A DNA stretch of 64,000 nucleotides, taken from positions 1-64,000 of the forward strand of contig CALFIU010000053.1 in assembly GCA_937877455.1 (NCBI GenBank), read 5' to 3'. This document shows, piece after piece, positions 28,007-37,639 of this stretch; position 1 is the first letter of the stretch; the number at the start of each line of letters is the position of its first letter. The position numbers were made by a program, and so were the translations under genes. A model generated the notes under the pieces. That model saw only the letters and a list, made by a program, of their open reading frames with translations. It ran no database searches and was not told the DNA's origin. Origin of the DNA: an uncultured Bacteroidales bacterium. GTDB lineage: Bacteria; Bacteroidota; Bacteroidia; Bacteroidales; UBA3824.

Positions 28007-28288
28007 CAAAATGGCGTTGCAGAATTGCACGGGCGTTTTGCACATGTGCAAAATGGCGTTGCAAAACTGCACGGGCGTTTTGCACATGTGCAAAATGGCG
28101 TTGCAAAACTGCACGAGCGTTTTGCACATGTGCAAAATGGCGTTGCAAAACTGCACGGACGTTTTGCACATGTTCAAAATGACGTTGCAAAATTGCACGG
28201 ACATTTTGCACATGTGCAAAATGGCGTTGCAAAACTGCACGGATGATTTTGCACATGTGTAAATAGCATTGCAAAACTCAAAATAATA
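27995..28288. repeat. 42-bp palindrome-containing tandem repeat array, about seven units
   Basis: Units begin at 27995, 28036, 28078, 28120, 28162, 28204 and 28247, so the spacing is 41-43 bp and mostly exactly 42. Each unit contains the 18-bp perfect palindrome TTTTGCACATGTGCAAAA followed by TGGCGTTGCAAAACTGCACGGGCG or a variant; the first and last units are degenerate. Because 42 is a multiple of three, all frames can stay open through the array, giving spurious ORFs of Cys/His/Gln-rich repeats. There are no unique spacers, so it is not CRISPR. Confidence 0.9.
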
Positions 28289-28934
28289 ACTTTCTATCGT
28301 CCCAACGAATCTGAATAATTGCTTTACCGTCTGCGAACATTTTACTTTCCAATATTCGTTATCGCTCAAACGTTTAATATTATCAGCAAAATATGACTCT
28401 TCCCTTGGTTCGGGATGAGAATTAAAGTACTGAGCAGTCCAATAAGCATTGTCGACAACATCAGAGTTAGAAACTTTCAACACCCCAACACGCCCATCGT
28501 TTCCAATTGGAAAATCAAAACCCACCATTATTGATAATGTACTTGCTAACTGGACCATCAATATAACGCCCATCACCAAAGTTTTCTGTAACATCGCTAA
28601 GGTTTTGGCTCGAATTTGTAAGTCTAAGCGGTTTAAGTTCTTCGGTATAAACAACACCAGTATTGAAAATAAGTTTTGTTGCAATGTCAACAAGAACAGA
28701 ATTTTTTAATCCTTTTATATTGTTGAGTTCCAAATTATTAAGTGTCAACGGATTTGTGCTTTCACCTTTAATATATTGTTTGTTAGATCCGTTGAAAACT
28801 ACTTTGGCAGTATTAGGATTAAATTGCCCACCGTCGAAAATAAAATCGCCAACTATATTCCAAATTTGATTAACAACATCTACTTCGGCATTGTCTTTAA
28901 TAACAACTCGGCATTGAAAATAATTTCTTTGTTG
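28278..28934 (-). pseudogene. frame-disrupted 3' part of the giant secreted protein
   Basis: Continuing past the in-frame stop at 28935, the same protein can be followed on the minus strand by changing frame: GSNKEIIFNAE, then VVIKDNAEVDVVNQIWNIVGDFIFDGGQFNP and on to SKYIINNGGF (stop near 28515), then DFPIGNDGRVGVLKVSNSDVVDN to NEYWKVK, then FADGKAIIQIRWDDRKLLF ending at 28278. At least four single-base shifts are needed; three fall beside short homopolymers (GGG, TTTT, AAAA). The traceable sequence ends exactly at the last unit of the 42-bp array, apparently in mid-domain. Either the gene has decayed or base-calling errors broke it; truncation at the array is seen either way. Confidence 0.8.
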
Positions 28935-31900
28935 CTACCCACTACCTATAAACTCAACATTATTAAATTCTTTTAAATCGCCAAACACACCATAATTGCT
29001 ACTACCAGCAAAAACAAATGTACCACCGTCGGCACTTACAAAATCTGTATAAGAACCTTCTGCAAATACACAATTGTCGGTAAAAGTAATGCGTCCAATA
29101 CCAGAAACATTTCCTAAATAATGTTTGTTATCGTCCATAAGAATGTTTCCATCTTCAGAATCTATATAAGTACGCAAATTACTAATTTTAAGATAGTTGG
29201 CACGATCTCCACTATTAATAGTAACAGCATGGCGAACAAACACCGATGCTCCATCAAGAGGAACTTCGTGAATTAGTTCTCCATCAGCGTCATACTTATA
29301 TTTTTGAGTAGCGGGATTGCAAAGAACCCAAGTATCAGCATCATGCCATTCTCCAGTTTGATAAGTAACATAAGAAGAAATTCTATCGGGAATAGCACCT
29401 ATACCTTTTGGATCGAGTAAAGAAGCATCTTCTTTACTATTTTGACATACGCCAGCAGTATAAGCTCTCGAAAGTTGTTCGTCGTTAAAACCATCAAACT
29501 TAAATGTAAGTGTTTTATTTTCAGAACTATAAATATTACCTGTTGAAAAATCAACATATTTATTCCAATCAACTTCTCTATCCAACAATTTGGCACAGAT
29601 ATAATTATCTTCCAAGGTATATCCATGGTCATTATCAGTAAAAGCATCACCATCGGCATGAGTAAACGTTACATCACCTATAAGCGACGACATTCCAGAT
29701 GATTTTATAGTCCAATAATACTGTAAAGCGTTTTTGGTATCATCAAACAAATAATCTTCGTCGGTGTCATCAATTATTGCAGGATAAAGTTTGTTGTGAG
29801 GACAAAGAGTAAGTTCTGCTCCATCATCAACCGACGAAATATTTAGCAAAGCGGGTGTATATTTTCCTTCGGTTCCCAAAGGGAACAAAAACTCTTCATC
29901 CGAAAAACCAGTAGCAAATACTTTGGTAACGCCGTTGGTTAAATATGATTCGGAAAATTTAACCATCTTATCAACACCAAAATCGTTACCTTCAAAAACA
30001 GCATTACCGTTGAGTTTTAGAATATTATCGTCAAGTGAAAGTACGCCAACAGAAAGATTTAGTGATTTTTCTATAATCAATGGGTTGTTGGTACTTTTAA
30101 CAAAAGCACCAGCAGCATTATCAAGAGTGATTTTTCCATTAACACCCGACGATATAATTTCTTGAGCATCAATGCCATTGAGATAAATACCTTTGCCAAC
30201 ACCAATGCCATTATAAGAATAAACACCATCGTTTTGGTAAGTACCAAGTACTTTTATATTACTATCTTCAGAAACGAGAGTATTTTTTTCTCCGATATTC
30301 AAAAGATTTTCAACAACAATATCGTTAGTAACATTTACAGTAGCAGAGTTGCTAAGTTTAGCAATATAAAAACTTGGCGAACCAGTAACTATTTGATTAG
30401 AACCTGCAAAGTTGAAAACATCAGCTTCGGAACTATTGTGATTTAAACTTCCACCACTAACCAAATCAAAATTGCCATAAAGATTAACGTTACGACCATT
30501 TTGGTTAAAAACAGCATTATTATTAATAGTTAAATCGCCATAAATGGTTAAATAGTTGGTCAAACAACTCAATTTGCTTGCGTTATTTATAGTTATGCTT
30601 GGGGTCAGTGCGATAGAATTAATTGTAGTGGAGATATTATTGTTATCTGTACCTATCTGAAATACAGCACCTTGCGCATAATTAGTGTTTGTATAAGACA
30701 TTTGCATAGAAATATCAGCAAGAGAATTATCACCAAGTGATTTTCCAATAATAATCTTAGAGTTTTTAGCCATGTCAATATGGCTATTAGCAGTAAGAGA
30801 AAAAATTCCTACAGATGAATTAATATCGCCACAAGAATTTGTTCCAACAGAAAGGATTGAACCCTCGTTAAGAATATTCAATTCTAACGAACCTGACGAA
30901 GATGGAGATTGAGTCAATTGAGTAGCAATAGTAAACTCTGCATCTTGTTGATTTACGACAGCTTTGTCTCCTTTATAAAAAATATGACCATTAATATTCC
31001 ATTTACTTCCACTATTGGCATTAAGAACACCAGCGAGAGTAACACCAGATGAACAACCTGTAGCAAAAATAGTTACACCATTATTCACTGTAACAATAGC
31101 ATCTTCTGGAACATAAAAATCTTCTCCTGCTGTTGTAATCGGAACATTTTGACCATCAACATCAAAAATAACTTCACCACTCTGCATTACGAGAGTTTTA
31201 TTATCTGTTGCATTAGAAGCAAGTGAATTATCAAAATTAACAGCAACATCAGAAAGTTTTATATAACTTTCTGGCTCTTTGTTGATAACCATATCAGTAG
31301 AATTGTCTTTATATCCAGCTGTATAATCGCCAGACAATAAATTTTGACTATCTTCACAATTGTTAAAAATTATAGTATTTGAAGAAACGCCATTAGTAGT
31401 ATAAGTAGAAGAATCTCCCTTAGTTTTATACCCTGAAATAGTTGTACTGTCTTCTTTATATAGTGTTAAATTACTCGTACCTGAAGAATAAAGTGTAATA
31501 TTACCTTTATTTGTAGCACCCGATGAAGTTATATTCAAATTGCCTTGCAACTCAATATCATAGTTTCCACAATTAACCGAACCTCCGTCTTCAACATCAA
31601 GAGAATTTTGAACGATTAAGTCAGTTTGAAAATTAATTGATTTTTCAACAGTTAAGTTCCATAGAGCAATGGTAGTTTTAAAATTACCATCATAAGTACA
31701 TTTTACAATAGTACCAATTACATCACTAATACAAGTAAGAGTAAGGGCTCGTAAAAGATTAACCACACCATCTTTTGCACTATAAGTAGCATCGGAAGAT
31801 GACAATTCAATAGTTTCAACGTTTAGAGTACCAGAAATTTGCGAAAATTTACCACTTCCCAAACTACACATCAATTTTGTTACATCTGCCTGACCACCAG

Positions 31901-32891
31901 ATATTTCAAATGTTCCACCATTTAAAGTAATAGTGTCGACGGTAAGAGTTCCATTAACAACCGACAAAAGACCTTTTACAACAGCATTAGATTCGGCAAT
32001 TGAAATTTTACCGTTGTTAACCTCAAGACCAGCATCTTCTGCAATAGCATCTCCAATAGAAAAATTATCGAGATAAATATTAGAACCCGCCACAAGTGTA
32101 CCACTTGTTAGTGTAATTTTTGTACTCGAAAAATTTGAAGACTTATCAGCTACAAGACCTACTCTCCTATTTTGAGCACCTCTATTAACTATAATGTTGC
32201 CAAATTGAGAAACTCCATCAAGAGTAACAACTTGTTCGACATCTGATGTACCTGCAAAAGTAAATGCAAGGGTAGAACCTGTTATAGAGCCTTCGTTTTT
32301 TAAACTACCATGCAAAGTAATTGTTCCAGAACCAGTTAAAACCGCTCCTTCGCTAATAGTAATGTCGCCATAAACTACCAAATCTTTAGAAATATTTAGC
32401 GTACCTTTCTCAATTTTAAGATAACCATTAATAGTGGTATTTTGCGACAATGTAACAACATTAGCATCATCATTTAGATTAACAAAAAGATTGTTAACCG
32501 AAGTGTGTGTAAATGTGTATGAATTTCCTTTCAAAACCGTATTACCAACGAAATTGTCGGTAGATGAAGTAGGGTAGCTATCACCATAAAGTTGTAAAGA
32601 CGTATTTGCTTCGCCTTCAAATGTATTAACGGTTAGACTTCCCGTCTCAATAGATAAAATTCCGTTTGTTATATTAACATAATTGGCTTCAACAGCCGAA
32701 GTAATGGTTATTGTTTTATTTTCTGATATAACAACATCAGAAATACTTGTAGGAACAGAATTGCTACTCCAAGTTGATGCGTCATTCCAATTACCATCTA
32801 TATAAGCACTAATAGTTTGCGCAGAACACAAACGAACTGTAGAAAGAATAACTGCTATCAAATATATATATATTCTAAATACTATTTTCAT
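28935..32891 (-). CDS. giant secreted beta-rich repeat protein (3' end disrupted)
   Basis: The intact part encodes 1318 residues: signal peptide ending RLCSAQ, then a first GNWNDASTW motif, a very long array of short beta-strand segments rich in Asn, Thr, Ser, Gly and Val (VNITNGILSIETGSLTVNT, LSVVNGTLTVDTITLNGG), and a second GEWHDADTW motif near residue 1210. This composition and the paired G-x-W-x-DA-x-TW motifs are typical of large Bacteroidota cell-surface proteins with a right-handed beta-helix, several of which are type IX secretion cargo; no C-terminal sorting domain remains here. Function (adhesin or polysaccharide binding) is inference. Reading frame is lost at the 3' end, described separately. 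A TATATTTG -7 box lies at 32924-32931. Confidence 0.75.
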   Translation of the reverse strand: MKIVFRIYIYLIAVILSTVRLCSAQTISAYIDGNWNDASTWSSNSVPTSISDVVISENKTITITSAVEANYVNITNGILSIETGSLTVNTFEGEANTSLQLYGDSYPTSSTDNFVGNTVLKGNSYTFTHTSVNNLFVNLNDDANVVTLSQNTTINGYLKIEKGTLNISKDLVVYGDITISEGAVLTGSGTITLHGSLKNEGSITGSTLAFTFAGTSDVEQVVTLDGVSQFGNIIVNRGAQNRRVGLVADKSSNFSSTKITLTSGTLVAGSNIYLDNFSIGDAIAEDAGLEVNNGKISIAESNAVVKGLLSVVNGTLTVDTITLNGGTFEISGGQADVTKLMCSLGSGKFSQISGTLNVETIELSSSDATYSAKDGVVNLLRALTLTCISDVIGTIVKCTYDGNFKTTIALWNLTVEKSINFQTDLIVQNSLDVEDGGSVNCGNYDIELQGNLNITSSGATNKGNITLYSSGTSNLTLYKEDSTTISGYKTKGDSSTYTTNGVSSNTIIFNNCEDSQNLLSGDYTAGYKDNSTDMVINKEPESYIKLSDVAVNFDNSLASNATDNKTLVMQSGEVIFDVDGQNVPITTAGEDFYVPEDAIVTVNNGVTIFATGCSSGVTLAGVLNANSGSKWNINGHIFYKGDKAVVNQQDAEFTIATQLTQSPSSSGSLELNILNEGSILSVGTNSCGDINSSVGIFSLTANSHIDMAKNSKIIIGKSLGDNSLADISMQMSYTNTNYAQGAVFQIGTDNNNISTTINSIALTPSITINNASKLSCLTNYLTIYGDLTINNNAVFNQNGRNVNLYGNFDLVSGGSLNHNSSEADVFNFAGSNQIVTGSPSFYIAKLSNSATVNVTNDIVVENLLNIGEKNTLVSEDSNIKVLGTYQNDGVYSYNGIGVGKGIYLNGIDAQEIISSGVNGKITLDNAAGAFVKSTNNPLIIEKSLNLSVGVLSLDDNILKLNGNAVFEGNDFGVDKMVKFSESYLTNGVTKVFATGFSDEEFLFPLGTEGKYTPALLNISSVDDGAELTLCPHNKLYPAIIDDTDEDYLFDDTKNALQYYWTIKSSGMSSLIGDVTFTHADGDAFTDNDHGYTLEDNYICAKLLDREVDWNKYVDFSTGNIYSSENKTLTFKFDGFNDEQLSRAYTAGVCQNSKEDASLLDPKGIGAIPDRISSYVTYQTGEWHDADTWVLCNPATQKYKYDADGELIHEVPLDGASVFVRHAVTINSGDRANYLKISNLRTYIDSEDGNILMDDNKHYLGNVSGIGRITFTDNCVFAEGSYTDFVSADGGTFVFAGSSNYGVFGDLKEFNNVEFIGSG

Positions 32892-33208
32892 ATTTTCGAT
32901 TAAATCAATGATTTACCAAGAAACAAATATACAAAATTTGCACCATCTAAAAAGACATAACAAAAAATTTAATAATTGTTTAATATTCCACATAATCGAC
33001 TAAATTTCAATATTTTGACAACACAATTATGGTATCAAAAAAATAAACTCTTTTTATTTATACAAAAAAATTAAAAAAAAGATAGCAAATTAATGAAAAT
33101 AAAAAATAATTTTTTTAGAAAATTAAAGAAAAGAGAAAATATATACTTTACAAAAAAACAACCCCGTACATCAATTTTGATATACGAGGCAAAGCAAACC
33201 AAAAAGAA
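32892..33208. other. AT-rich intergenic region
   Basis: 317 bp without a supported gene. It holds a minus-strand -7-like TATATTTG (32924-32931) for the giant secreted protein and, at its far end, the LD-carboxypeptidase terminator. The A-rich remainder shows nothing else recognisable. Confidence 0.6.
33150..33190 (-). terminator. intrinsic terminator after the LD-carboxypeptidase gene
   Basis: A 13-bp stem with two G-U pairs (33162-33174 with 33177-33189, the tip probably unpaired) is followed on the minus strand by GTTGTTTTTTTG. It lies 19 bp past the stop codon. Confidence 0.7.
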
Positions 33209-34291
33209 TTATAATTGTGGCTTAAAATTATATTTTAATTCAGCACCATTTTCTGTAACGGTAAGCGTAACAGGCGCACCTTCAATAAAAGGTAGTTTGT
33301 TAGTGGAATGTCCTGCAGGAAAACCACAACATATAGGAATATTTCTACCTGCAAAGTACTCTGTTACAAGTTCTTCTACCGACGAATAACCTAAATCTGC
33401 TGAACAATCACTAAAAGCACCAAGTATAATTCCCTTTACATTATCAATAACTCCATGAAGTGCAAGTATATTCATCATACGGTCGATGTTGTGAAACGAT
33501 TCTCCAACCTCTTCAATAAAAAGAATAACATTATCCGCCGAGGTAAAATCGAATCCCGAACCTACCAAAGGCGTAAACGTTGCAAAATTTCCTCCAACCA
33601 ACACCCCCTCGGCTGTACCAACTTTGTTGTTTTTATGCGCTGAAATATTATAATCTGGCAAAGTTCCGAAAAGCAATTCTTTAAGTTTCAATGTGTTATC
33701 AGAAGTTGGCTCTGATGCAATAAAAGACGACATTGTACCATGAATACTCATTACACCTGCCCTAACCGAAGCCGCATGTAGCGTTGTAATGTCGCTAAAT
33801 CCAACCATCCATTTTGGATATGTATTATAAACCGAAAGCGGAATTTCGTCAAGAATTTGTATAACACCATAACCACCTCTATTACATATTATTGCCTTTA
33901 CATTGGGATTTTGGTATGCCCATAACAAATCGGCACGACGTTCGTCAGGAGTACCTGCATATTTATTTTTATAAATATTGTTGCTATTGTAACCAATAAG
34001 CGGCACAAGTCCCCAAGTTTTAACAATTTCTGCCGTAGCATTAACATTTTCAATGTCGGTTTGATACGCAGGAGAAAGCAAAACTATAGTATCACCTTCA
34101 ACCAAAAACGGAGGAGCAATACATTCGAGATGTGTTTGAGGGTCGGGATGTACAACAGTAACTGACGGTGGTGTATAATTTTCGGTGGTTTGTGTTACCG
34201 AATTGTCGGGTTGTGGTTCATCGTCTTTGTCGCGATGACAAGCCGAAACAAGCACCGATAATAATAAAAAAATATAACTAATTTTTTTCAT
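33209..34291 (-). CDS. LD-carboxypeptidase, peptidase S66 family, lipoprotein
   Basis: A 360-residue lipoprotein (lipobox VSAC, mature end HRDKDDEPQPDN). The S66 fold is recognisable by LVEGDTIVLLSPAY, CNRGGYGVIQILDEI, the nucleophile region WMVGFSDITTLH, VGGNFATF, the Glu-bearing LFIEEVGESFHNIDRMM and the His in CGFPAGHSTNKLPFIEG. The Ser-Glu-His triad of LdcA-type enzymes therefore appears intact. These cleave the L,D-bond of murein tetrapeptides during peptidoglycan recycling; E. coli LdcA is cytoplasmic, whereas this one is exported and lipid-anchored, so it probably acts on periplasmic muropeptides. Confidence 0.9.
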   Translation of the reverse strand: MKKISYIFLLLSVLVSACHRDKDDEPQPDNSVTQTTENYTPPSVTVVHPDPQTHLECIAPPFLVEGDTIVLLSPAYQTDIENVNATAEIVKTWGLVPLIGYNSNNIYKNKYAGTPDERRADLLWAYQNPNVKAIICNRGGYGVIQILDEIPLSVYNTYPKWMVGFSDITTLHAASVRAGVMSIHGTMSSFIASEPTSDNTLKLKELLFGTLPDYNISAHKNNKVGTAEGVLVGGNFATFTPLVGSGFDFTSADNVILFIEEVGESFHNIDRMMNILALHGVIDNVKGIILGAFSDCSADLGYSSVEELVTEYFAGRNIPICCGFPAGHSTNKLPFIEGAPVTLTVTENGAELKYNFKPQL

Positions 34292-34455
34292 GTAATTATT
34301 TCAATGATAAAAAAAAATAAATTAACGTGGTCTAAAATTTGCTTTTTCTGCGTTGTATTTCAATCATTTACAATCAGTAATCTACGCTTTTTCGATTTCA
34401 TACGCCTTGAAAAATCTAATTTTTAGAACTTCCCTTAACAAGTTGACACAAAAAA

Positions 34456-35112
34456 CTATATCTCCACTACAGGATTTTTTAAACTTTCAACAGCCTTGGC
34501 ATAGTCGGCTGCAGCAAATACATAACTACCCGCAACAAGCACATCGGTACCTGCGACAACAAGTTCTCGTGCGTTTTTATCAGTAACACCACCATCAACC
34601 TCAATAAGAGCCTTACTATTTTTTTTCAAAATAAGTTCTTTACAACGGCGAATTTTATCGTAACTATTCTCTATAAACTTTTGTCCACCATATCCTGGAT
34701 TAACTGTCATAATAAGCACCATATCAACATCACCTACAATCTCCTCAAGCAAAGAAACTGGAGTATGCGGATTGAGTGCTACACCACATTTTACACCAAG
34801 ATTTTTTACCTGCCATACAAGACGATGAAGATGAGTTGCAGCCTCATAATGCACAGTAACAACGTTAGCACCAGCCTTAACAAAACCTTCAACATAATTT
34901 TGTGGGTTTTGAATCATAAGATGCACATCTAAAGGAATTTGAGCATGTTTTTTTACCGCCGCTACAATAGGCAGACCAAATGAAATGTTTGGAACAAATG
35001 TTCCGTCCATTACATCAATATGTATCCAATCGGCACATTTATTAAGCCTTTTGGTTTCCGCTTCCAAGTTAGCATGGTCAGCGGCCAATATTGACGGAGA
35101 TACTAATACCAT
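34456..35112 (-). CDS. rpe: ribulose-phosphate 3-epimerase
   Basis: A 218-residue TIM-barrel enzyme interconverting ribulose 5-phosphate and xylulose 5-phosphate in the pentose phosphate pathway. Metal and catalytic segments are present: SPSILAADHANL, WIHIDVMDGTFVPNISFG, DVHLMIQNP, VTVHYEA, MTVNPGYGGQKFI and the phosphate-binding EVDGGVTDKNA. Length is standard and the start is unambiguous. It lies between the GH3 gene (with its own terminator upstream) and the LD-carboxypeptidase. The 164-bp gap downstream (34292-34455) shows only a weak imperfect palindrome. Confidence 0.96.
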   Translation of the reverse strand: MVLVSPSILAADHANLEAETKRLNKCADWIHIDVMDGTFVPNISFGLPIVAAVKKHAQIPLDVHLMIQNPQNYVEGFVKAGANVVTVHYEAATHLHRLVWQVKNLGVKCGVALNPHTPVSLLEEIVGDVDMVLIMTVNPGYGGQKFIENSYDKIRRCKELILKKNSKALIEVDGGVTDKNARELVVAGTDVLVAGSYVFAAADYAKAVESLKNPVVEI

Positions 35113-35156
35113 ATTTTATTTTTTTCAAATTTTTACAGTATGCAAAAACTTAAATA

Positions 35157-35197
35157 ACATAAAATACGAGAACATCATAAACTCTCGTATTTTATGT
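35157..35197. terminator. 15-bp stem terminator between GH3 gene and rpe
   Basis: ACATAAAATACGAGA (35157-35171) pairs perfectly with TCTCGTATTTTATGT (35183-35197), loop 11 nt. It follows the GH3 stop codon (35242) on the minus strand. The better T-run is on the plus side, so minus-strand efficiency is uncertain. Confidence 0.65.
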
Positions 35198-35241
35198 CAT
35201 TTTTTTAAGCAGTTGAAAAATAAACCTACTATTCAAGTTTT

Positions 35242-37605
35242 TTAGTTTATTTCAATAGAACAACTCTTAACATTATCGCTGCTATTTCCAACCATAATGG
35301 TAAATGTTCCGGGTTCAAAAACTTTTCGCAAACTTTGGTCGTAATACATAAAATTGTTTTTAACCAACTGAAAACTAATAGTTTTTGACTCGCCAGCCTT
35401 TAAATATACTTTTTGAAAGCCACGCAATTCTTTAACAGGACGCACTGACGAAGAAAAATCGTCGTGAATATAAAGTTGGACTGTTTCGCAACCATCAACA
35501 GAACTTACATTTTTAACATCCACCAAAACCTCAACTATTTCGTCTGATGAATAAATATCCCTATCAACTCTTGGTGTTGAAATATCAAATTTAGAATAAC
35601 TCAAACCAAATCCAAACGGATAAAGACAATGTTCTTCTTCATAAACATAACTACGATAACGGCTCGGTTTCATGTTGTAATAACATGGCAATGAGCCAGC
35701 AGAGTGAGGAATTGATACCGAAAGATGACCTTCAAAATTATATTTTCCAAAAATAACGTCAGCCACGGCATTACCACATTCTTGACCAAGGTAAAAACAT
35801 TGCACAAGAGCATCAGACTTATCGGCAACTGGTTTTATGTTAAGTGGACGCCCACCAAATATAAGTGTAACAACAGGTTTGCCAAGAGCTTTAATTTTTT
35901 CAGCAAGTAAATTTTGACGACCAAGTAAATTAATATCATCGCGGTCGCCACGATGGTTCTCACCCCAAGCCTCACGACTAAACGAAACCGTTTCACCAAC
36001 ACAAAGTACAACAACATCGGCATTTCGCGCTACATTAACAGCCTCATTTATAAGTTTTTCGTCGCTTTTAGCATCATTAGGAACTTGATTGTCGTTTTGC
36101 CAAAAAGCACCTGGAGTTGTGGCTATTTTACAACCTTCGGCATAAGAAACTTTTATACCTTTTGGTTCGCAAAAATTTTTAATACCTTCGTAAACAGAAA
36201 CACCTTGAACAACAGGCTCTGCAGTATATCCACCATAATCAAGGCTATTAGCATTTGGACCAATAACAGCTATACGCTTAACTTTTGACGAATCCAACGG
36301 AAGCATTGGAGCATCTTTTACATCAGAATTTTTTAACAACACCATAGTTTTGCGTGCTGTTTCACGTGCTAAATCTTTATGAGCCTGACAATTGGTTATC
36401 TTATTCATATAATCAATATCGGCAAGAGAATCGTTTGTAAAAAGACCAAGTTTATATTTAAGCACCAACAAATATTCCAATGCCTTGTCGATTGTTCGTT
36501 CAGAAATTTTATTTTCTCTAACAGAATTTTCAAGCAACTGAAATGTGCCTTTAGCCCAAATAATATCAATGTTAATACCAGCCGTAATTGCCATTTCTGC
36601 AGCCTCTTGTAAATTTTTTGCAATAGAATTTACAGTATGCATAACATCAATAGCGTTTTGATCCGATACAATCAAACCGTTGAATTTCAACCTTTTACGT
36701 AGAATATCTTGCAACAACCATTTATTAACAGTAACAGGCATATCGCATACATCGTTGTAAGCAGGCATCACAGCAGCAGCACCAGCATCTACTGCCATTT
36801 CAAATGGTAGCAAGTGGTTGTTTAGCAAATCATTGGCAGAACCAGTATAAGCAGCAACATTTCTGCCTCCTTCTACTTGACCATGCCCAACGTAATGTTT
36901 TAAAGTTGCAGCCATATAAAGGCTTCCATCGGATTTTTGCTGTTGAAAATTTCTAACAGCGGTGCTACCAAGGCTTCCACATAAAAATGGATCCTCAGAA
37001 TACATTTCCTCAATGCGTCCAAAACGCGCATCACGAGCTAAATCCAAAATAGGCGAAAAAAGCAAACTAATTCCACGCGCATGTGCTTCAAGTGCCGTTG
37101 CTCTATAAACTTTTCCAAGTTGAACAGTATCCCAAGAACAACCAAGAGCAATGGCCTGTGGATAAACAGTTGTTCCCATCGACATCAATCCGTGAAGTCC
37201 CTCACCAATATATATACAAGGAATAGGATGCGGAATGGTTTTATGATATTCTTTTAGAGAATTTACTTGACGAGTATATTTCTCTTGCGGAGCATCAGCA
37301 AAATCAACATTCATCATCCCCATTCCGTATGGATAGTATTTTCTTAATGTATCAAAATTAAGATTACCTTGCTCATCAGAAGCCGCTTTTATAACCAAAA
37401 GACTACCAGATTGCAATTGAGCAAGTTTTTCTTTAATTGATAGTTGTCCAATAATTTTTCGCGCATTAATAATTGCATCTTTTTCCAAATCAGAAACAAC
37501 TATATCATTATCGTTGTCGGATTCTTTGGGTTGCTGCACCGACGAACACGAAGCAATAATTGCTGCAGCGGTAAAAGCAAGTGTGGATTTAAAAAATGAT
37601 GTCAT
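35242..37605 (-). CDS. bglX: glycoside hydrolase family 3 beta-glucosidase, lipoprotein
   Basis: A 787-residue lipoprotein (lipobox IIASC) with the three-part BglX layout: N-terminal (beta/alpha)8 domain with KHYVGHGQVEGGRN and the nucleophile segment GLIVSDQNAIDVMH, the alpha/beta sandwich domain (KRIAVIGPNANSLDYGGYT to LIFGGRPLNI), and a C-terminal fibronectin-III-like domain (VLVDVKNVSSVDGCETVQLYIHD, ending FTIMVGNSSDNVKSCSIEIN). It removes non-reducing terminal beta-linked glucose or related sugars in the periplasm. Exact specificity (gluco-, xylo- or mannosides) cannot be read from sequence, but the manno-oligosaccharide genes a few kilobases away make oligosaccharide finishing a likely job. 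Confidence 0.93.
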   Translation of the reverse strand: MTSFFKSTLAFTAAAIIASCSSVQQPKESDNDNDIVVSDLEKDAIINARKIIGQLSIKEKLAQLQSGSLLVIKAASDEQGNLNFDTLRKYYPYGMGMMNVDFADAPQEKYTRQVNSLKEYHKTIPHPIPCIYIGEGLHGLMSMGTTVYPQAIALGCSWDTVQLGKVYRATALEAHARGISLLFSPILDLARDARFGRIEEMYSEDPFLCGSLGSTAVRNFQQQKSDGSLYMAATLKHYVGHGQVEGGRNVAAYTGSANDLLNNHLLPFEMAVDAGAAAVMPAYNDVCDMPVTVNKWLLQDILRKRLKFNGLIVSDQNAIDVMHTVNSIAKNLQEAAEMAITAGINIDIIWAKGTFQLLENSVRENKISERTIDKALEYLLVLKYKLGLFTNDSLADIDYMNKITNCQAHKDLARETARKTMVLLKNSDVKDAPMLPLDSSKVKRIAVIGPNANSLDYGGYTAEPVVQGVSVYEGIKNFCEPKGIKVSYAEGCKIATTPGAFWQNDNQVPNDAKSDEKLINEAVNVARNADVVVLCVGETVSFSREAWGENHRGDRDDINLLGRQNLLAEKIKALGKPVVTLIFGGRPLNIKPVADKSDALVQCFYLGQECGNAVADVIFGKYNFEGHLSVSIPHSAGSLPCYYNMKPSRYRSYVYEEEHCLYPFGFGLSYSKFDISTPRVDRDIYSSDEIVEVLVDVKNVSSVDGCETVQLYIHDDFSSSVRPVKELRGFQKVYLKAGESKTISFQLVKNNFMYYDQSLRKVFEPGTFTIMVGNSSDNVKSCSIEIN

Positions 37606-37639
37606 AGAGTATAATTTTTATGTGTAATTTAGTTATTAA

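Noticed and set aside
27995..28288. CRISPR-like array
   Set aside because: Units are contiguous with no unique spacers and no cas genes are present.
27951..28693. Open reading frames of Cys/His/Gln-rich repeats (up to 245 aa) across the 42-bp array on both strands
   Set aside because: They come from a non-coding repeat whose period is a multiple of three, and one of them merely joins a fragment of the broken surface-protein gene to the array.
34311..34455. Imperfect palindrome similar in style to the 24.4-kb element (shares AAATTAACGTGG)
   Set aside because: The arms match only with several gaps, so I cannot separate it from AT-rich background.
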